Origin: Zoogloea sp041908905 | Lineage (GTDB): Bacteria; Pseudomonadota; Gammaproteobacteria; Burkholderiales; Rhodocyclaceae | Reading direction: 5' to 3' | DNA length: 64,000 nt | Assembly: GCF_041908905.1 (NCBI RefSeq) | Contig: NZ_JAYREK010000006.1 | Span: 86,066 to 150,065 of the forward strand | Part shown: in pieces, positions 59,898 to 64,000 of the stretch | Layout: every line of letters starts with the position of its first letter | Position numbering within the stretch: the stretch's first letter is position 1 | The notes under the pieces: generated by a model | Database searches by the model: none | The model's input: only the letters and a program-made list of their open reading frames with translations | Told to the model about the DNA's origin: nothing | Made by a program: the position numbers and the translations under genes

Positions 59898-61370
59898 TCA
59901 GATTATCGGCCCTACGGCCTCGAAATTGAGCCTCGTGGCCGGCACAGGCGGTGGTGCGGCCGGCGCCTGGGGTGCGGTATCCGGCAAGGTCAGCACGAAG
60001 CGGCTGCCCGCGCCCGGTGTGCTGTCCACTTCGATCCGCCCGCCCAGCAGGCCGGTGGCCAGGTTATACACGATGTGCAGGCCGAGGCCGCTGCCGCCCT
60101 TGCCGAGGCGCGTGGTGAAGAAGGGGTCGAAGATCCGCCGCAGGTTGGCCGCGGGGATGCCGTTGCCGTCGTCGTCGAAGCGGATCTCGACCCGGGTGGC
60201 GCCGACCCGCCGGGAGGTGATCCGGATGTGCCCCCGCGCCCGCCCGTCGAAGGCGTGCAGCAGCGCGTTGTCGACCAGGTTGGTGAAGATCTGGCCGAGG
60301 GCGCCGGGGTAGCTGTCGAGCTCCAGGGGCTCGGTGGGGGTGATCTCCAGGGCGTAGGGGCTGTTCTTGAACATCGGGCTGAGGGTGATCGCCATCTCGT
60401 GCAGGAAGCCGCCGAGCTCGAAGCGCCGTCGCTGTTCGCTGGTCCGGTCCACCGCCACCTGCTTGAAGCTGCGCACCAGCTCCTCGGCGCGGACGAGGCT
60501 GCGCATCAGCAGCCCGGTGGCGTCGAGGGTGGACTCCAGATGGCCGTCGAAGCGGCTGCGCCGCAGCTGGCCGGCGGCATGCTCGTCACGGATCTCGCGG
60601 GCGTTGGCGGCCAGGGTGGTGGCGATGGTGACGCTGTTGCCGATGGGGGTGTTGAGCTCGTGGGCGATGCCGGCCACCAGCGAGCCCAGCGCGGCCATCC
60701 TGTCCTGGCGGACCAGCTCTTCCTGGGTGTGGTGCAGGGCTTCGAGGGTGGCCCTGAGTTCGGCGGTGCGGTCGGTGACGCGCTGTTCGAGGGTCCGGTT
60801 GAGTTCTTCGATGTGGTGCTGGGCGCGGCGCAGTTCGGTGATGTCCATTACCGTCCACAGCGCGCAGTCCTGCCCGTCGATGTAGAGCAGGCGCCCCGAG
60901 ATCAGGCAGGTCAGCACGTCGGCGTGGCTGGGCCGGTTGAGCTGGATCTCGCGCTGGAGGATGGTGTCGTGGTCGGCGAGGCGCTCGTAGATCCGCTGCC
61001 TGTCGGCGAGGTTCACCCACAGCCCGAGTTCGAGCGCGCTGCGGTGGCGGATCGCGTGCCGGTCCAGGCCGAACAGCTGCTCCCAGGCGGGGTTGGCATC
61101 CAGGTAGGCGCCGTCGCTCATCCGGGTGAGGGCGAGGGCGCAGGGGGCCGAGTCGAAGATCGCCGCGAGGCGGGCTTCGGCCTCCCGGAGCCGGCGGGCG
61201 GCGTCGAGGCGGGTGGCCTCGCTGCGCGCGGCTTCGGCCTGCAGCAGCCCTTCGAGGCGTCGGGCGGCGGCCCGGCGGCGCCCCCCCGCCCCCGCGCGCC
61301 CCCACAGGACCACCAGCCGCAGCATCAGCAGGGCGCCGGTGACCAGGCCTGGAAAGGCGGTGTCGGGCAA
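59898..61370 (-). CDS. PAS-domain sensor histidine kinase
   Basis: This protein of about 490 residues has one N-terminal hydrophobic segment, a coiled linker, a PAS domain (about 65-180 from the chosen start), a second coiled coil and a kinase core with AGIAHELNTPIGN (phospho-His). N-box (FTNLVDNALLHA), DDDGNGIP and GSGLGLHIVYNL follow. It belongs to the class with a conserved HELNTP motif. I chose TTG at 61370 because AGGAG lies six bases upstream and it follows the fliR stop by 19 bases. ATGs at 61439/61436 would overlap fliR by about 50 bases and lack a ribosome binding site. Likely partner: the adjacent HD-GYP regulator. Confidence 0.85.
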   Translation of the reverse strand: MPDTAFPGLVTGALLMLRLVVLWGRAGAGGRRRAAARRLEGLLQAEAARSEATRLDAARRLREAEARLAAIFDSAPCALALTRMSDGAYLDANPAWEQLFGLDRHAIRHRSALELGLWVNLADRQRIYERLADHDTILQREIQLNRPSHADVLTCLISGRLLYIDGQDCALWTVMDITELRRAQHHIEELNRTLEQRVTDRTAELRATLEALHHTQEELVRQDRMAALGSLVAGIAHELNTPIGNSVTIATTLAANAREIRDEHAAGQLRRSRFDGHLESTLDATGLLMRSLVRAEELVRSFKQVAVDRTSEQRRRFELGGFLHEMAITLSPMFKNSPYALEITPTEPLELDSYPGALGQIFTNLVDNALLHAFDGRARGHIRITSRRVGATRVEIRFDDDGNGIPAANLRRIFDPFFTTRLGKGGSGLGLHIVYNLATGLLGGRIEVDSTPGAGSRFVLTLPDTAPQAPAAPPPVPATRLNFEAVGPII

Positions 61371-61389
61371 GAAGGGCTCCTGGAGGGGC

Positions 61390-62172
61390 TCAGCGCAGGG
61401 CGCGGAGCAGGTCGGCCAGCGTGGCAAAGCCGACATCATAAAAGTGCTGCAGGAGGGGCGCCAGATGGCCGAGGGTCAGCAGCAGCACGCCGAAGCCGAC
61501 GGTCAGCGTGATCGGGAAGCCGATCGCGAAGAGGTTGAGCTGCGGCGCGGCGCGGGTCAGCACGCCGAGGGCGATGTTGGTGATGAGCAGGGCGGTGACG
61601 ACGGGCAGCGCCATCAGCAGGCCGCTGGCGAAGATGCTGGCGCCGAAGCGGACGAGGATCATCCAGCCGCCCCTGTGGGGCAGGGTGGCGCTGACCGGGA
61701 GCCACTCGAAGCTGCGGGCGAGGGCGTCGAGCATCAGCAGGTGCCCGTTGAGGCTCAGCAGGACGAGGGTGGCGAGGAGGGTCAGGAACTCGCCGACAAC
61801 CGCGGTCTGCCCGCCGGCGATCGGGTCGAAGAAGGTGGCGAAGGAGAGGCCCATCTGCAGGCTGATGATCTCGCCCATCAGGTCGAGGGCGGCAAACACG
61901 ACGCGCAGCACGAGGCCCATCGCGATGCCGATCAGCGTCTGCTGGACGATCAGCAGCAGGCCGCTCCAGGAGTCGAGGGCCGCCTGCGGAACCGACGGCA
62001 CCACCGGCATCAGGCCCAGCGTGACGGCCAGCCCCACCATCAGCTTGATGCGACGCGGCACGGCGTTGTTGCCGAACACCGGCGCCGCCCCGAGGAAGCC
62101 GAGGATGCGCGCCATCGGGTAGGCCAGCAGGGCCAGCCAGCCCTCGAGCTGGGCGGAGGTGACGGAGAGCAC
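61390..62172 (-). CDS. fliR: flagellar export apparatus protein FliR
   Basis: This 260-residue polytopic membrane protein is part of the FliPQR export gate of the flagellar type III system. Characteristic stretches are RIPLFLGAAPVFG-like RILGFLGAAPVFGN, LPVVTALLITNIALGVLTRAAPQLN-type C-terminal half, and QMGLSFATFFDP. The start is GTG at 62172, five bases after the fliQ stop; the longer frame runs back inside fliQ. Length is normal. Confidence 0.93.
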   Translation of the reverse strand: MLSVTSAQLEGWLALLAYPMARILGFLGAAPVFGNNAVPRRIKLMVGLAVTLGLMPVVPSVPQAALDSWSGLLLIVQQTLIGIAMGLVLRVVFAALDLMGEIISLQMGLSFATFFDPIAGGQTAVVGEFLTLLATLVLLSLNGHLLMLDALARSFEWLPVSATLPHRGGWMILVRFGASIFASGLLMALPVVTALLITNIALGVLTRAAPQLNLFAIGFPITLTVGFGVLLLTLGHLAPLLQHFYDVGFATLADLLRALR

Positions 62173-62177
62173 GGGCC

Positions 62178-62447
62178 TCAGCCGATCATCGACGGGATGC
62201 TCTCGAAGAGACGCCGGATGAAGTCGGTCAGGATCGTGATCATCCATGGCCCGGCGAGCACCAGGGTGATGAAGGTGGCGATCAGCTTGGGGACGAAGGA
62301 CAGGGTCTGCTCGTTGATCTGGGTGGCGGCCTGGAAGATCGACACGATCAGGCCGGTGACCAGCGCGGCGATGAAGAGCGGCGCCGACACCAGCAGGGTG
62401 ATCTCGAGGGCCTGGCGGCCGAGGTCGATGACGGTGGTGGGGGTCAT
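62178..62447 (-). CDS. fliQ: flagellar export apparatus protein FliQ
   Basis: This 89-residue protein with two membrane segments belongs to the FliPQR gate. It matches the family in length and in the ALVTGLIVSIFQAATQINEQ region, followed by TLSFVPKL. The ATG at 62447 lies 14 bases after the fliP stop. Confidence 0.96.
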   Translation of the reverse strand: MTPTTVIDLGRQALEITLLVSAPLFIAALVTGLIVSIFQAATQINEQTLSFVPKLIATFITLVLAGPWMITILTDFIRRLFESIPSMIG

Positions 62448-62461
62448 GGCGGCTCCTGGGG

Positions 62462-63220
62462 TCAGCCGAAGCTTTGCACGAGGGAGGCGATCAGCAGGTT
62501 CCAGCCGTCGACCAGCACGAACAGCATGATCTTGAAGGGCAGCGAGACGATCGCCGGGCTCATCATCATCATGCCCATCGACATCAGCACCGAGGCGACG
62601 ACCATGTCGATGATGAGGAAGGGGATGAAGATGATGAAGCCGATCTGGAAGGCGGTCTTCAGCTCGGAGGTGACGAAGGCCGGGATCACGACGCGCATCG
62701 GCAGGTCTTCGGCCTTGTCGACCCGCGGGGTCTTGGCGAGCTTGGAGAAGAGGTTGAGGTCGGGCTCGCGGACCTGCTTGAGCATGAAGGCCTTCATTGG
62801 CACGGTGGCCCGGTTCACGGCTTCGTCGAAATTGATGCGATTTTCGGACAGGGGCTGCCAGGCCTCGGTGTAAACCCGGTCGGCCACCGGGGCCATGATG
62901 AAAAAGGTGAGGAACAGCGACAGCCCCACCAGCACCTGGTTGGGCGGCGAGGTCTGGGTGCCGAGGGCATGGCGCAGCAGCGACATCACGATGATGATCC
63001 GCGTGAAGCTGGTGGTCATCAGCACCAGGGCGGGGATGAAGGACAGCGCCGTCATCAGCAGCAGGGTCTGCATCGACAGGCTGTACTGGGTGCCGCCGCC
63101 GGCGGCGGGCGTGCTGGTGAAGGCCGGCAGGGCCTGGGCCAGCACCGGCAGCGGGGCCAGCAGGCACAGCGGCGCCCAGCGGGCGGCGAGGCGCGAGGCG
63201 CGACGGAGGCAGGGTTTCAT
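62462..63220 (-). CDS. fliP: flagellar export apparatus protein FliP
   Basis: This 252-residue gate subunit has a cleavable signal peptide (about 1-28), then four membrane segments. The family stretches LSFIPALVLMTTSFTRIIIV, TPPNQVL-like SPPNQVLVGLSLFLTFF and SMGMMMM are present. Its ATG overlaps the fliO stop by four bases. Confidence 0.97.
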   Translation of the reverse strand: MKPCLRRASRLAARWAPLCLLAPLPVLAQALPAFTSTPAAGGGTQYSLSMQTLLLMTALSFIPALVLMTTSFTRIIIVMSLLRHALGTQTSPPNQVLVGLSLFLTFFIMAPVADRVYTEAWQPLSENRINFDEAVNRATVPMKAFMLKQVREPDLNLFSKLAKTPRVDKAEDLPMRVVIPAFVTSELKTAFQIGFIIFIPFLIIDMVVASVLMSMGMMMMSPAIVSLPFKIMLFVLVDGWNLLIASLVQSFG

Positions 63221-63630
63221 CGGGAGCGCCGTTCGAGGGTCTGCTTGAGCCAGCTCTGGAAATCCTTGCCGGCGGGGGTGTCCGGGGGGGGCGGTGCGCT
63301 GGGCAGGTCGGCGGCATCGAGGGTGTGCAGGGGGGTGATGCGTCCGGGAGCCACGCCGAGCACGAGCACCTTGTCGGCCACGTCCACCAGCACCACCCTT
63401 TCGCGGGGGCCGACGGCGGTGGCGCAGCGCACCTTCAGCAACCCGGCCGACTTGCCGCCACCAGCGCCCAGGCGCTTGAGCACGTGCAGGCTGGCATACA
63501 GGAGGCCGATCACCACGGCCAGGCCGAGGAGCATCTGCACGAGGCTGCCGGCCGCGTCGAGGCTGCCATCGGCCGCGAGGGCGGCGCGGGGGGCGGCGAG
63601 CAGACCGGCGATGAGGAGGACGGGGCGCAT
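63217..63630 (-). CDS. fliO: flagellar biosynthesis protein FliO
   Basis: This 137-residue protein assists FliP assembly. It has a signal-like N-terminus, one membrane segment (about 27-48) and a cytosolic FliO domain with GPRERVVLVDVADKVLVLGV. I used the ATG at 63630. The in-frame extension to 63714 has no domain character. It is the first gene of the fliOPQR run here; fliM/fliN are not in the window. Confidence 0.9.
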   Translation of the reverse strand: MRPVLLIAGLLAAPRAALAADGSLDAAGSLVQMLLGLAVVIGLLYASLHVLKRLGAGGGKSAGLLKVRCATAVGPRERVVLVDVADKVLVLGVAPGRITPLHTLDAADLPSAPPPPDTPAGKDFQSWLKQTLERRSR

Positions 63631-63862
63631 GGGGCTGGGGGAGAACCAGTTTGATGGGAGCCTGCTCAGCTTAGCGAGCAGGCCACCGTCTGGATGGCTC
63701 GATAAGGCGGGCAAAACGGCACTTTTTCATGATTTGAGCGGGGCGCCAATAGCTGGCATGAGCTCAGACGGGTATCAGCTGTCTGGGACCGGACTTTGCT
63801 GATTTTCCGCATCAATGATGCCGATGCTCAGCCCTCCGCTGGGGACACGGGACGTGACTGAT
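63631..63862. other. intergenic region upstream of fliO
   Basis: A 232-base gap before fliO with lower GC than its surroundings. It should hold the fliO promoter. I could not assign sigma-28, sigma-54 or sigma-70 elements with confidence. Confidence 0.4.
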
Positions 63863-64000
63863 CTACCGATAACTGGCCGGGTCGATGGCCGGGGTGACCT
63901 GGTTCTTGAAGACGCCGCGGCCCTGGCGCTGGAGCTTGTCGGGCGGCGGGGGGCTGATGAAGACGAGGCTGGCCTCGCGGTTGTTGCGCAGGTTGATGGC
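63863..64000 (-). CDS. C-terminal fragment of an unrecognised protein
   Basis: An open frame enters from the right edge and ends at a TAG (63863-63865), giving the last 45 residues of a protein. The piece is rich in Pro and Gln (ISPPPPDKLQRQGRG) and ends IDPASYR. Neither FliN nor FliM is recognisable. Function unknown; the rest lies outside the window. Confidence 0.6.
   Translation of the reverse strand, partial: AINLRNNREASLVFISPPPPDKLQRQGRGVFKNQVTPAIDPASYR

Overview
This 64 kb window is high-GC chromosomal DNA from a flagellated, lactate-using Gram-negative bacterium. It is most likely a betaproteobacterium, and Rhodocyclales is my best guess. The evidence is the two-subunit glycyl-tRNA synthetase, the glyQ-glyS-gmhB-plsC-metalloprotease-gloA run, the miaB-phoH-ybeY-corC-lnt run, and the density of c-di-GMP and two-component genes. 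The order is inferred from gene content and order only. I see no insertion sequence, prophage, CRISPR array or rRNA.

Layout. 1-2048: the tail of a Ser/Thr-type protein kinase converges on a PAS-GAF-GGDEF diguanylate cyclase. 2187-10896: a lactate catabolic locus transcribed leftward as lldE-lldG-lldF-dld-lldP. It covers both L- and D-lactate oxidation plus the permease, ends in a strong terminator, and diverges from lldR. Two TTGGT-N3-ACCAA operators lie in the lldE/lldR gap. 10987-12698: a histidine kinase/OmpR-type regulator pair.

12814-37863: a type I secretion locus. Two tandem permease/ATPases, a membrane fusion protein and a TolC-like outer-membrane protein precede a 5898-residue repeat exoprotein and a small lipoprotein. 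The exoprotein begins with a DUF4347-like domain carrying a caspase-like His/Cys pair, continues through about 40 cadherin/VCBS/Ig-like repeats, and ends in a choice-of-anchor-U-like module instead of RTX nonapeptides.

38206-48272: elongator tRNA-Met, then miaB, phoH, ybeY, corC, lnt, a TerB-like gene, a trpB2-type gene and a P-type ATPase. 48315-49940: a Cache-domain chemoreceptor. 50235-55670: the glyQS/gmhB/plsC/metalloprotease/gloA cluster. 55687-63630, leftward: fliO-fliP-fliQ-fliR followed by a histidine kinase, an HD-GYP response regulator and a hybrid kinase. The last 138 bases are the C-terminal end of an unrecognised leftward gene.

How the parts fit: lactate is imported and oxidised to pyruvate under LldR. 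The secretion locus would put a giant adhesin-like protein on or outside the cell, probably under the adjacent two-component pair. The diguanylate cyclase and the HD-GYP regulator could tune c-di-GMP and so the switch between attachment and swimming. That last link is inference. The least described element is the secretion locus: paired exporters with unequal ATPase signatures, a caspase-like N-terminus on the cargo, and no RTX signal.
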